Positions 1 to 7,125 of a stretch of 21,691 bases of DNA are shown in pieces. The position numbers and the translations under genes were made by a program. Below the pieces are notes generated by a model, which did no database searches, was not told the DNA's origin, and was given only the letters and a program-made list of their open reading frames with translations. This stretch comes from GCA-002779465 sp964596535 (GTDB lineage Bacteria; Desulfobacterota; Desulfobacteria; Desulfobacterales; UBA2156). Positions within the stretch are counted from its first letter, which is position 1. Each line of letters begins with the position of its first letter. The DNA lies in the NCBI GenBank assembly GCA_964596535.1, contig CAZQUR010000048.1, forward strand, positions 1 through 21,691, given 5' to 3'.

Positions 1-1511
1 TAGATGAGGGCTTCATCCTCGACGTGCTCCAGAATTACACGACATACAAGACGTACTACCGGCTGATCAAATCAATCGAGGATGATCCACAGGTGGACAA
101 GCGCAAGGCCGCGCGGGCGCTGGCGCGATTCATGAGCCTGCATCCGCACAATATTGCGCAGAAGACCGAGGTCATGCTCGAGCATTTCCGGCACTTCACG
201 ATGCACAAGATCGGCGGAAAGGCCAAGGCCATGGTGGTAACCTCCAGCCGCCTGCACGCTGTCAGGTACAAACAGGCCTTCGACAAATACATTAAAGACA
301 AAGGCTACACGGGCATTAAGACGCTGGTGGCCTTTTCCGGGACCGTGATCGACCCGGACGCAGCGGGCGTAGAATACACGGAATCCGGCATGAACGTGGA
401 TACCCAGGGCAAGCACATTAAGGAAAAGGAACTGCCCGAGCGGTTCGGGACGGAGGAATACCAGGTGCTGCTCGTCGCGGAGAAGTACCAGACCGGCTTC
501 GATCAACCCCTCCTTCACACGATGTATGTGGACAAGCGCCTGTCCGGCATCCAGGCCGTGCAGACGCTTTCGCGCCTTAACCGCACCCATCCCGGCAAGG
601 AGGACACCTTTGTCCTGGATTTCGTGAATGAGCCGGATGAAATTCTCAAGGCCTTTCAGCCCTATTACGAACAGACGCTTATCGGCGAGCGTGCCGAACC
701 CCAGCAGCTTTACGAGCTGCAGGCCAAGCTCGACGGCCACCAGGTTTATTACAAGGCCGAGGTCGAGGAGTTCTGCAAGGTCTTTTATAAGCCCAAGCCA
801 AACCAGACGACGGCGGATCATGCACGGATGAATGCCTGCATCGATCCGGCGGTGGGACGCTACAACGACCTGGACGAGGATGTCCGGGAGGAATTCCGCA
901 AGACGCTCGTGGCCTACAGGAACCTTTATTCCTTCATGTCACAGGTGATCCCGTTCCAGGACACCGACCTCGAAAAGCTCTATTCGTACATCCGGTTCCT
1001 GCTGACCAAGCTGCCGAGAGGCGACCGGGGCCCGGTCTACAACTTCAACGACGATGTGGCCCTGAAGTATTACCGCCTGCAGAAGATCGGTGAAGGGTCA
1101 ATCATGATGGAGTCCGGCGCCCGCTACGAGGTTTCAGGCCCCACATCCGTAGGGACGGGGGTTGCACGAGGAGACGAGATTGAACTGTCCAAGCTGATTG
1201 ACATCCTCAATGAGCGGTTCGGAACGGATTTCCGGCCGGGGGACCAACTGTTCTTCGAATCGATCCGGGAAGACGCGGTATCAGACAGCAACCTCCGCCA
1301 GGCAGCGCTCGCCAACACAATGGAAAACTTCGGCTACGTCTTTCGCAAGGCTTTGGAGGGGCTCTTCATAGACCGAATGGACCAGAACGAGGAAATTACA
1401 GCGAAGTTCATGAACGAAGATCAATTCCGGGAGGCGGTCAGCAAGCATCTCCTCAAGGAGGTATATGAACAAATACGAAAAGATCAGGATCAGGCGGAGG
1501 GCGCGATATAA
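1..1511 (+). CDS. hsdR: Type I restriction endonuclease subunit R (HsdR), C-terminal part, 5' truncated by window edge
   Basis: The reading frame is open from base 3 and runs to TAA at 1509-1511, so the gene begins before the window. HsdR is the ATP-dependent translocase and nuclease subunit of the type I restriction complex (R2M2S). The visible part is the end of helicase domain 2 and the C-terminal helical domain. Superfamily 2 motif V is seen as TGFDQP (492-509) and motif VI as QTLSRLNRT (561-587), with the arginine finger in the last. The nuclease domain, Walker A and DEAH box must lie upstream of the window. The last third, rich in charged helices, matches the region that docks on the methyltransferase core. 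No frameshift or stop interrupts the visible part. The hsdM and hsdS genes are not in view. The overlapping small ORF at its 3' end and the following gene suggest one transcript. Confidence 0.93.
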   Translation, partial: DEGFILDVLQNYTTYKTYYRLIKSIEDDPQVDKRKAARALARFMSLHPHNIAQKTEVMLEHFRHFTMHKIGGKAKAMVVTSSRLHAVRYKQAFDKYIKDKGYTGIKTLVAFSGTVIDPDAAGVEYTESGMNVDTQGKHIKEKELPERFGTEEYQVLLVAEKYQTGFDQPLLHTMYVDKRLSGIQAVQTLSRLNRTHPGKEDTFVLDFVNEPDEILKAFQPYYEQTLIGERAEPQQLYELQAKLDGHQVYYKAEVEEFCKVFYKPKPNQTTADHARMNACIDPAVGRYNDLDEDVREEFRKTLVAYRNLYSFMSQVIPFQDTDLEKLYSYIRFLLTKLPRGDRGPVYNFNDDVALKYYRLQKIGEGSIMMESGARYEVSGPTSVGTGVARGDEIELSKLIDILNERFGTDFRPGDQLFFESIREDAVSDSNLRQAALANTMENFGYVFRKALEGLFIDRMDQNEEITAKFMNEDQFREAVSKHLLKEVYEQIRKDQDQAEGAI

Positions 1512-1653
1512 ATGACGCGTAATCCTGACCGACGAACCCGTCGAGATAACGGTCTTCAACCGGGAAATCACGCTGTACATGTCGAATGATGAAAAGGTCC
1601 ATCGCATCCCCCGGGTGCTTTGCAGACTGGACCAACCAAGGGACGACACATGA
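1465..1653 (+). pseudogene. Small ORF overlapping the hsdR end, interrupted by an in-frame TGA
   Basis: A strong ribosome binding site AAGGAGG (1455-1461) lies just before ATG 1465, although the 3-base spacer is short. The frame gives 16 basic codons (MNKYEKIRIRRRARYK), a TGA at 1513-1515, then 45 more codons with protein-like composition (RVILTDEPVEITVFNREITL and on) up to TGA 1651-1653. That last stop overlaps the next gene's ATG (1650) as ATGA, the usual layout of coupled genes. Read through, it would make a protein of about 62 residues. I do not recognise the family. The simplest reading is a nonsense mutation (TGG or CGA to TGA). UGA recoding is a less likely option: a hairpin CGACG/CGTCG (1530-1543) follows, but its loop AACC has no early G as bacterial SECIS loops do. 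The second half might also be expressed alone from ATG 1579. Confidence 0.5.
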
Positions 1654-2297
1654 TGAAGACAAGGGAGAACAAGGAAAAGGTGGCATGGTCCGGGAGGATT
1701 GTATCGATCCAGCCCCGCATTCGCCTCATGCGATCCTTCGATGAGAGAAGCCATAGCTACCTGGGATATGTGCTTCGGGTTGAAGGGACAATCGGTGATG
1801 AGCCCGGCGAATTCCAGGTTGCGCTCGGGAAGGCCGCACAAGCGAAGCATCGTTTCCGCGCAGGCATGGAGGCAAGTGGTCAGGCGGTTCCCGTTTCTGA
1901 TCCGCGGCTTGAGACGGCCGAATTCTACAAGGTAAGCGGTTTGAAGATACTGAAAGATGCTGAAGGTGATCCCCCAGCGGGTCCTCCGTTTCATGGCGTG
2001 CCGCCTGACCTGGAGACTTACCGTAGCCGTGGCCATCGCCGTTTAGACGCCCGAACTTACGATTCCAAATGCGAGACCTGTATCTGGGGCTGCCGAATGC
2101 CGGTGGAAATGATCATCGACCACTGGAATCCGTCCAAAAAACGGTACCGCTTCGAGACTTTCTGTTACGGCCCGAAAAGTTGCGCTTTTTACCGGGCCGA
2201 CCCAACACGCAAGGTGCCGGGGCGAAAGGGCATGTCCTACACAGAAGAGGACTGGGTCGACGAAGACGCCACCTCACACCGGGGGCCGGACGATTGA
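1650..2297 (+). CDS. Uncharacterised protein with a C-terminal five-cysteine cluster
   Basis: This 215-residue protein starts at ATG 1650 (AAGGGA about 6 bases upstream). A TTG start at 1620 would only add ten unlikely residues. The N-terminal half (about residues 11-102) alternates hydrophobic and charged residues in a beta-rich pattern that resembles an OB-like domain (inference). The C-terminal part has CETCIWGC (C141, C144, C148) and, 24 residues later, FCYGPKSC (C172, C178), a likely zinc or iron-sulfur site. The sequence between and around the cysteines is aromatic and basic (RYRFET, RKVPGRKG). I remember similar conserved hypothetical proteins but no function. It begins on an ATGA overlap with the small broken ORF after hsdR, so it is probably co-transcribed with the restriction gene and could serve defence or nucleic-acid binding. 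That role is inferred from context only. Confidence 0.8.
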   Translation: MMKTRENKEKVAWSGRIVSIQPRIRLMRSFDERSHSYLGYVLRVEGTIGDEPGEFQVALGKAAQAKHRFRAGMEASGQAVPVSDPRLETAEFYKVSGLKILKDAEGDPPAGPPFHGVPPDLETYRSRGHRRLDARTYDSKCETCIWGCRMPVEMIIDHWNPSKKRYRFETFCYGPKSCAFYRADPTRKVPGRKGMSYTEEDWVDEDATSHRGPDD

Positions 2298-2494
2298 GGA
2301 TAATAACGCCCGGCGGTAAAAAACCTCTAAGTGGCAATCGGGTAATTTCGGTTAAATGGGTAACGAATTGGGTAACAACAAGAGAGAACTGCCGAGTAAT
2401 CCTCGGTTGTTCGAAACGTAGGAGGGCGTAAGGTTTGCAGGAGGATCAACTTTCATGATCTTGAGTCTTTCTGATCAGAACTGAGATTAGAAAA
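2298..2494 (+). other. Intergenic gap with possible gene debris
   Basis: This 197-base gap has no convincing gene. GGGTAA occurs three times (2340-2345, 2358-2363, 2370-2375). In one frame the stretch reads GNFG, stop, then MGNELGNNKRELPSNPRLFE up to a TAG at 2419-2421. Repeated GNELG-like motifs occur at the ends of some AlbA/ATPase-type DNA-binding proteins, so this may be the remnant of such a gene, but that is a guess. A small hairpin CCGAG/CTCGG (2392-2406) is followed by TTGTT and could be a weak terminator for the hsdR transcript. Confidence 0.35.
2469..2480. promoter_or_regulatory. 12-bp perfect palindrome upstream of the fic remnant
   Basis: TTCTGATCAGAA is a perfect dyad centred 20 bases before the fic ATG at 2495. 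A palindrome of this length at this position suits an operator for a dimeric repressor. No -10/-35 pair is convincing around it, and the downstream gene is broken, so the site may be relic. Confidence 0.35.
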
Positions 2495-2938
2495 ATGGCA
2501 TTAACTCCAAAATTCAAAATCACCAACCGGATCACTTCCGGGCTGACTCGCCTCGAGCGGGCCCGGGGGTTCCTGGAGGCCGCCGCCTTGTCCGAGGACT
2601 GGGTGCGGGAGATGGGCCGCCGCGCGTTGATCCTCGAAGCCCACCACACCACGCATATCGAGGGAACGCGTCTGACTTTTGATCAGGCAGAGCAACTCCT
2701 GGCAGGCAATCCGGTTCCCGAGGCCGACCCCGATGACGTGCAGGAACTACTGAACTATAGAAAGGCCTTCGAGTTCGTTTCCGAGTATCTTGAAGACGGC
2801 GGGCCGATCACCGAAGGGTTGGTCAGGGAAATACACAAGCACCTGGCGGAAGGCGTAAGGGGCGGAGCCGCTGCTCCCGGCGAGTACCGGCTTTTTACGA
2901 TCAGCAAGTATTACGACCGGGACCGGCCTGATCTTTGA
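2495..2938 (+). pseudogene. Fic/DOC family protein remnant lacking the catalytic core
   Basis: Fic proteins usually transfer AMP from ATP to target hydroxyls using an HxFx(D/E)GNGRxxR loop. The 147 residues begin at ATG 2495 with a normal Fic N-terminal region, including TTHIEG (about residues 52-57). This fits the inhibitory helix motif (S/T)xxxE(G/N), whose Glu blocks ATP binding. The family pattern is followed through VREIHKHL and GAAAPGEYR (to about residue 132). The next residues, LFTISKYYDRDRPDL, resemble the part of Fic proteins that lies after the catalytic core, and then a TGA comes at once. The roughly 100 or more residues holding the HPFxDGNGR loop are absent. This looks like an internal deletion joining bases near 2890 and 2891, plus C-terminal truncation. 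AMP-transferase activity is not expected. Full-length relatives are usually about 350-380 residues. Confidence 0.8.
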
Positions 2939-3032
2939 TAACCACTTGATATTGAAGGTTTTCGGTTAACTGCGGGAGAAAGAGAACGGTTATGAAGAGG
3001 GTTGCACGCGGGGAGCCGGCCAGGGACAAAAC

Positions 3033-3056
3033 CGGGCACTCCACCACGGGTGCCCG
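3033..3056 (-). terminator. Candidate terminator of the ADP-ribosylglycohydrolase to DksA-like operon
   Basis: CGGGCAC (3033-3039) pairs perfectly with GTGCCCG (3050-3056) around a 10-base loop. On the minus strand the hairpin is followed by GTTTTG, a short U-run. It lies about 43 bases past the stop of the DksA-like gene, a fitting place to end that operon. The U-run is brief, so efficiency is uncertain. Confidence 0.45.
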
Positions 3057-3098
3057 CTTCTATGCATTATGGCACCTCCAACCTTTGCACTTCACGGA

Positions 3099-3440
3099 TT
3101 ATCCCTCTTCCGCAGCCCGGGCACAGGCGATACAGGTCAGGGCACTCGGGTCTGCCCGCAGCCGCCTTTCGGCGATCTCTTCATCGCAATTCATACAATA
3201 GCCGTATTCACCGGATGCAATGCGCTTCAGCGCCGTCTGGATACGCTGTCCCTCTATTGCGGTAAGGCGTGCGGCCGCCTGGGTCATGGCCTGCTGTTGC
3301 ATGGCGTCCATGCGGGATAGACGGCCCACGCGGGACTGATCCAGTTCCAGGGGGCGGGCCGCCTTCTGCCCGTCGGTAACTTCTTTCAGGCGCTGCTCAA
3401 GGCGCTTTCTGAAATAATCGAGGTCAATATTATCACGCAT
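3099..3440 (-). CDS. TraR/DksA-type C4 zinc-finger protein
   Basis: This 113-residue protein belongs to the TraR/DksA group, whose members bind the RNA polymerase secondary channel and adjust transcription, often with ppGpp. Residues 5-75 form charged helices that fit the coiled-coil part. The C4 zinc finger is C82-x2-C85 and C103-x2-C106 (YCMNCDEEIA, LTCIACA), preceded by GEYGYC, a hallmark of the family. The start is ATG 3440. It has AAGGAAGG just upstream and overlaps the methyltransferase stop by 8 bases. An upstream in-frame start (3473) would sit deep inside that gene and is less likely. The coiled-coil tip has no obvious DxxDxA motif of true DksA, so it may be a divergent or promoter-specific regulator. 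It is the last gene of a four-gene minus-strand operon. Confidence 0.88.
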   Translation of the reverse strand: MRDNIDLDYFRKRLEQRLKEVTDGQKAARPLELDQSRVGRLSRMDAMQQQAMTQAAARLTAIEGQRIQTALKRIASGEYGYCMNCDEEIAERRLRADPSALTCIACARAAEEG

Positions 3441-4404
3441 GACAGCCTTCCTTGTGCATGACTTTTGTATCATCGGATTTCTGCATCAACGCAACATCTT
3501 TTATTGGGATTTCACAGCGCCACTGGAACCGGCGCGCAACGTAACGGAGCGTCGTCTCACGAAAAAACACCACGTGGGTCGGATCGCGACGGTAATGCCA
3601 GGTCGAGAAACGGTCGTCGTCCGTTTGGAAGCAGGTCATAAGCGCCAACCACCCGCCGGGGAGCAGCATCCGGTTTAAACGGGCGAACTCCTCTGCCGGC
3701 CGGTGGAAGTGTTCGATAACCTCTGCACAGACAATGAAATCGTAGAGATCTTTAAGCGGTTCGGGGTCGGGGAAAAAAAGCGGGTCAAACAATCGCATCC
3801 GGTGCCCTGCCTCGCGTAACATGCAAGCAAGAGCCGGTCCCGGACCGCATCCATAGTCTAACCCTTTTGCCCGCGGCGGCAGTCTTTGCAGCAACGGACC
3901 TGAAAGTTTTGACAAGAATCGGCGGTAATCTTTATCCTGCGGATCATTGCGGTGCAGGCGATACCGGGCATGCGCATCGTCGATTGACAGTCTCTGACCC
4001 GGATCCATAAACGTTGCGTGGCAAACGCTGCAGCGCTCGTATCGATAGCTGTCCACACTGAGAAAAAAATTGACCGAAAACGATCCGCATACAATGCATC
4101 GCCGGTCATCGCAGGCGTCATTGTTACGGGCATCGTTTTTCTGTCTACAATTTTCGTCTTTATATCCGATAATTGGATGCCTCTTCTGACGGCAGGGAAG
4201 CCTTGCCTTGCGCGATCCATACGCCCCCCGTCCCGCGGGAAGCCGGTGTAGACCTGGATTCCCTTCACTCTCCTTGGTTTTATCTGCGATTATCGCTTCG
4301 GTGGTGAGAAAAAGAGACGATACGCTCGCCGCATTCTGCTTCGGGTCTGACCGGATTTCCACCGGGTGAAGTGCACGGCGAAAAACAATGGGCCACGGCC
4401 TCAT
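3433..4404 (-). CDS. Class I SAM-dependent methyltransferase with N-terminal zinc ribbon; start uncertain
   Basis: The conserved part begins with a zinc ribbon, CIVC (103-106) and CSVC (125-128), followed by the SAM-binding motif GLDYGCGPGP (181-190). Next come a likely acidic post-motif (LFDPLFFPD) and the motif II/III region EVIEHFHRP and LLPGGWLALMT. This arrangement is typical of a roughly 210-residue methyltransferase family of unknown substrate. The first 100 residues are poor in hydrophobic residues and unlike the family. No ATG, GTG or TTG lies in frame between a GTG near 4354 and the zinc ribbon. Translation from 4404 is therefore doubtful. Either a rare start codon is used near 4115-4165, or a frameshift separates the domain from an ATG such as 4133 in another frame. 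It follows pncB by 4 bases and overlaps the DksA-like gene by 8 bases. Confidence 0.78.
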   Translation of the reverse strand: MRPWPIVFRRALHPVEIRSDPKQNAASVSSLFLTTEAIIADKTKESEGNPGLHRLPAGRGAYGSRKARLPCRQKRHPIIGYKDENCRQKNDARNNDACDDRRCIVCGSFSVNFFLSVDSYRYERCSVCHATFMDPGQRLSIDDAHARYRLHRNDPQDKDYRRFLSKLSGPLLQRLPPRAKGLDYGCGPGPALACMLREAGHRMRLFDPLFFPDPEPLKDLYDFIVCAEVIEHFHRPAEEFARLNRMLLPGGWLALMTCFQTDDDRFSTWHYRRDPTHVVFFRETTLRYVARRFQWRCEIPIKDVALMQKSDDTKVMHKEGCHA

Positions 4405-4408
4405 CTTT

Positions 4409-5827
4409 TTATTTTTTTTTGTGCCGGACGATCAAACGATCCCTTAAGGCCTTGAGCCGGCTGCTGATCCCCACCTTATAAATGTGCGGATTTTCAAATC
4501 GTTTATACTCCGCGGGAAGCATCTCGAGGCGCTCCCGGGCGTACCGTGCCGTTGGGGACACGGACGGCAGGTCGCAGACCACCTTGCCCCGGGCCATGAC
4601 CCGATGAAGGAGCGGCTCGGTTTCATAGGGTGCAATGGCAAAAGATTGATGGGGGATGAACGGATGATGCATCTCCGGGATAGTCTTTTCGTCTTCGAGC
4701 CCGATCACATCGGCGCCTGCAAATAATCCCTCACCATTTCTCGCGCGCCACACCTGTTTTTTTGCAGGCAGCGTGATTTTGGAAACATTTTCCGAAATTT
4801 TAATCACCGGTTGATGATCGGCTTGGGCCAATTTGTAGACGCCGTCGAGTGCCGCATCGGGCTGTCCCGTGACCAGGCTGGTCCCCACACCGAACGCATC
4901 GATCGGCGCCCCCTGGGCCATCAGGCTTCGGATGACATACTCATCGAGCTGGTTGGAAGCGGCGATTTTAACGTAATGCAGACCCGCCTTATCCAGCATG
5001 GCGCGGCTTTTTTTGGACAGGTAGGCCAGATCCCCGCTGTCCAGGCGGATGCCTTCCAGGCGACGGCCCTTTTTTTCCATTTCCTCGGCCACGGTGATCG
5101 CGTTGGGCATACCGCTTTCCAGGGTATTGTAGGTATCCACGAGTAAAACGCAACCCTCCGGGCGGGCGGCGGCAAAGCTGCGAAACGCCTCTATTTCGCT
5201 GTCGTGGCTCTGAACATAGGAATGCGCCATGGTGCCGGACGCCCGGAGGTCGTAATCCCTGGCCGCCCGCACATTGCTGGTCGCATTGAATCCGCCGATG
5301 ACGGCGGCCCGGCTGGCATAGTAGCCCCCCGGTCCCTGCGCGCGGCGCAACCCAAAATCGATGAGTACGCCGTCCCTAGCCGCAAGGCGCATACGGCTGG
5401 CCTTGGTGGCGATCAAGGACTGAAAATTGACAATATTCAGCACCACCGTCTCCACGAGTTGCGTTTCGATCAAATTCCCTTCGACCCTCAGGACCGGGCG
5501 TGTCGGGAAGACCAAGTCACCTTCGGGAGGCGCGTAGACCGTACCTTTAAATCTGAAGTCTTTCAAATAGGTCAAATAGGCGGGATGAAAGGATTGCGCC
5601 TTTAAAAATTCCAGGTCCGCTTTGTCAAAACGAAAATTCTCCAGAACCGCCAACAGATCCGGCAAGCCGGCGAAAAGGGTGTATCCGCCTTCAAACGGAT
5701 TTTTACGGAAAAAGTAATCGAATATCGCGGATTCCTCTTTTCGGCCGGACAGAAAATAGGCCTGTCCCATGGTCAGTTCATACAGGTCGGTGTATGCTGC
5801 CGTAAAATCAAACATCGTCGATTCCAT
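4409..5827 (-). CDS. pncB: Nicotinate phosphoribosyltransferase
   Basis: This enzyme joins nicotinate and PRPP to form nicotinate mononucleotide, the first step of Preiss-Handler NAD salvage, in the cytoplasm. The 472-residue length suits bacterial forms. Recognisable motifs are the N-terminal TDLYELTMGQAYF (13-25), FGLRRAQG (158-165), GTMAHSYVQ with the conserved active-site region (198-206), and RLDSGDLAYLS in the second half. The start is chosen at ATG 5827, preceded by GGAAGGG at a 6-base distance. ATG 5815 is also possible and 5842 less so. The start lies inside the end of the ADP-ribosylglycohydrolase gene (overlap about 20 bases), so the two are translationally linked. The gene ends in a run of lysine codons (A-rich) just before the methyltransferase frame. 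Confidence 0.95.
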   Translation of the reverse strand: MESTMFDFTAAYTDLYELTMGQAYFLSGRKEESAIFDYFFRKNPFEGGYTLFAGLPDLLAVLENFRFDKADLEFLKAQSFHPAYLTYLKDFRFKGTVYAPPEGDLVFPTRPVLRVEGNLIETQLVETVVLNIVNFQSLIATKASRMRLAARDGVLIDFGLRRAQGPGGYYASRAAVIGGFNATSNVRAARDYDLRASGTMAHSYVQSHDSEIEAFRSFAAARPEGCVLLVDTYNTLESGMPNAITVAEEMEKKGRRLEGIRLDSGDLAYLSKKSRAMLDKAGLHYVKIAASNQLDEYVIRSLMAQGAPIDAFGVGTSLVTGQPDAALDGVYKLAQADHQPVIKISENVSKITLPAKKQVWRARNGEGLFAGADVIGLEDEKTIPEMHHPFIPHQSFAIAPYETEPLLHRVMARGKVVCDLPSVSPTARYARERLEMLPAEYKRFENPHIYKVGISSRLKALRDRLIVRHKKK

Positions 5828-6602
5828 CATCATCCCTTCCATACCGGCGGCAGAAGCGTTCGGTGATCCGCCAGAGGTCCCCGGGCAGAATCGTCTTGAC
5901 CTTTTCCAGGATATTCGGTGACACCGGACCGTAATAGGCCTCGGCGATGGCGCCCGTGATGCAGGCCAGCGTGTCGCTGTCGCCTCCAAGAGAAACGGCA
6001 TTGCGGACGGCATCCTCATAGTCGTCGGCATCCAGGAACGCAATGACGGCCTCCGGTACCGTTCCCTGGCAGGAGACATCGAAACCGTAAAACGGCCGGA
6101 TGCCGTCCACGGTGCGGTTCAAGTCGTATCCGAAGCGTTTTATGATTTCATTTTTAATCAATGCCTTGTCCTGTGTGGTCCTGGCCAGGAAAACGGCCAA
6201 GGCGGCGGCCTGTGCGCCTTTGATTCCCTCGGGGTGATTGTGGGATATTTCCGCACTGCGCGCAGCCTCGCCCAAGACTTCATCCATGCCGTCGAAGGCC
6301 CATCCGACGGGGCTGACCCGCATGGCCGAACCGTTGCCCCAGCTGTTGTAGGGTTCGGGGGCATCGGAGTGAAGCCAACGGATAAAGGTGCCGCCGTACC
6401 CGGCATGCGGATACCGGCGGCCGATTTCCCGGACCCATCGGCGGTAATTGCCGTCCGTCAAGATGGCCTGGGCCACTGCGATGGTCAGCACGGAGTCGTC
6501 GGTGAAGCGGCACCGGGGATGAAAAAGACGGAAATCCTTGGTCTTGATGGGATTTGCCTCATATACGGAACCGATAATGTCGCCGGCGACGGCACCGATC
6601 AT
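5808..6602 (-). CDS. ADP-ribosylglycohydrolase (DraG/ARH family)
   Basis: Family members cleave ADP-ribose from modified residues or from small ADP-ribosylated products using two metal ions. This 264-residue protein has the metal-binding signatures in order: GAVAGDIIGSVYE (3-15), TDDSVLT (34-40), NGSAMRVSP (90-98), SHNHPEG (120-126), and GGDSDTLACITGAIAEA (206-222), whose aspartates bind Mg2+. All expected acidic residues appear present, so it should be active. ATG 6602 is the start: it has an excellent ribosome binding site, GGGAGGTGA, 4 bases upstream, and an MIGAVAGD beginning typical of the family. It is the first gene of the operon and overlaps pncB. Since its reaction releases ADP-ribose that derives from NAD, pairing it with an NAD salvage enzyme is biologically sensible. 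Confidence 0.94.
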   Translation of the reverse strand: MIGAVAGDIIGSVYEANPIKTKDFRLFHPRCRFTDDSVLTIAVAQAILTDGNYRRWVREIGRRYPHAGYGGTFIRWLHSDAPEPYNSWGNGSAMRVSPVGWAFDGMDEVLGEAARSAEISHNHPEGIKGAQAAALAVFLARTTQDKALIKNEIIKRFGYDLNRTVDGIRPFYGFDVSCQGTVPEAVIAFLDADDYEDAVRNAVSLGGDSDTLACITGAIAEAYYGPVSPNILEKVKTILPGDLWRITERFCRRYGRDDDGIDDV

Positions 6603-7125
6603 TTCGTCACCTCCCGGTTTTACTTTTTTACATCCTCCCCTGTCCGCAGCCGGCAGTCGAAAGGAGAAAGACCCCCGGAGGCGTTTGTGCCTTCCTGTTT
6701 CCCCGTATTCCGAATTTGCAATGGAAGCGGTGCAAGGATGCCAACGGGGAATCAACCGAAACCGACGATCCGCTTTTGCCGGCATTGGCATCAACGGCAC
6801 ACGGATATCGAGATGGTATGAATAAACATTTTCCGGCAAGCTTTTTGCCGTCACGCCGCACCGTAAAATTTAAATTTACATTATAATCAAATAGATGTCA
6901 ATCTTTTTATCCTCAATCCAATTGCGCCGCACTCTATGATGGGCACTATCTGAAAAGGGAAAAATCCGGCCAAACTTTCGCCCTCGCCTTGTAACCCATT
7001 TCCGACTCGACCGGCGGCGACACGTTTGATAAAAGGTTTGAATTTCAATACGCACCGCATGGGCGCCCCATATTTACCGGAGGCGTGTTTCCAATAAAAA
7101 GGAGGGAGGAAGGCCTGAACCGTTT
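6603..7125. other. Divergent intergenic region between the ADP-ribosylglycohydrolase and ATPase genes
   Basis: This 523-base stretch holds no gene I can support. Bases 6603-6870 would be the leader of the minus-strand operon. They are open in two overlapping frames, but neither resembles a protein family, and both precede the well-marked start at 6602. A hairpin CGGCAA/TTGCCG (6834-6850) lies in this leader. An AT-rich patch at 6865-6910 contains the probable minus-strand promoter. On the plus strand, GGAGGGAGGAAGG (7101-7113) precedes the ATPase start. No clear plus-strand promoter was seen. Confidence 0.5.
6873..6901 (-). promoter_or_regulatory. Candidate sigma70-type promoter for the ADP-ribosylglycohydrolase-pncB operon
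   Basis: On the minus strand a consensus TTGACA (6901-6896) is followed by a 17-base spacer and TAAATT (6878-6873, 4 of 6 consensus bases) in an AT-rich patch unlike its surroundings. A TATAAT on the plus strand (6882-6887) has no matching -35. If the call is right, the mRNA leader before the start at 6602 is roughly 265 bases. Confidence 0.4.

Noticed and set aside
1513..1543. Selenocysteine insertion signal after the TGA at 1513
   Set aside because: The hairpin at 1530-1543 has a 5-base stem and loop AACC lacking the early loop G expected of bacterial SECIS elements; a nonsense mutation is simpler.
1281..2036. Minus-strand frame of 251 codons across the hsdR end and the five-cysteine gene
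   Set aside because: It crosses two plus-strand genes with better evidence; the composition is not protein-like.
2992..3320. Plus-strand short frames between the fic remnant and the DksA-like gene
   Set aside because: They mostly run antisense to the DksA-like gene and across the terminator hairpin, with no recognisable features.
6234..6821. Plus-strand frame of 195 codons opposite the ADP-ribosylglycohydrolase
   Set aside because: It is antisense to conserved metal-binding motifs of that enzyme; no supporting signals.
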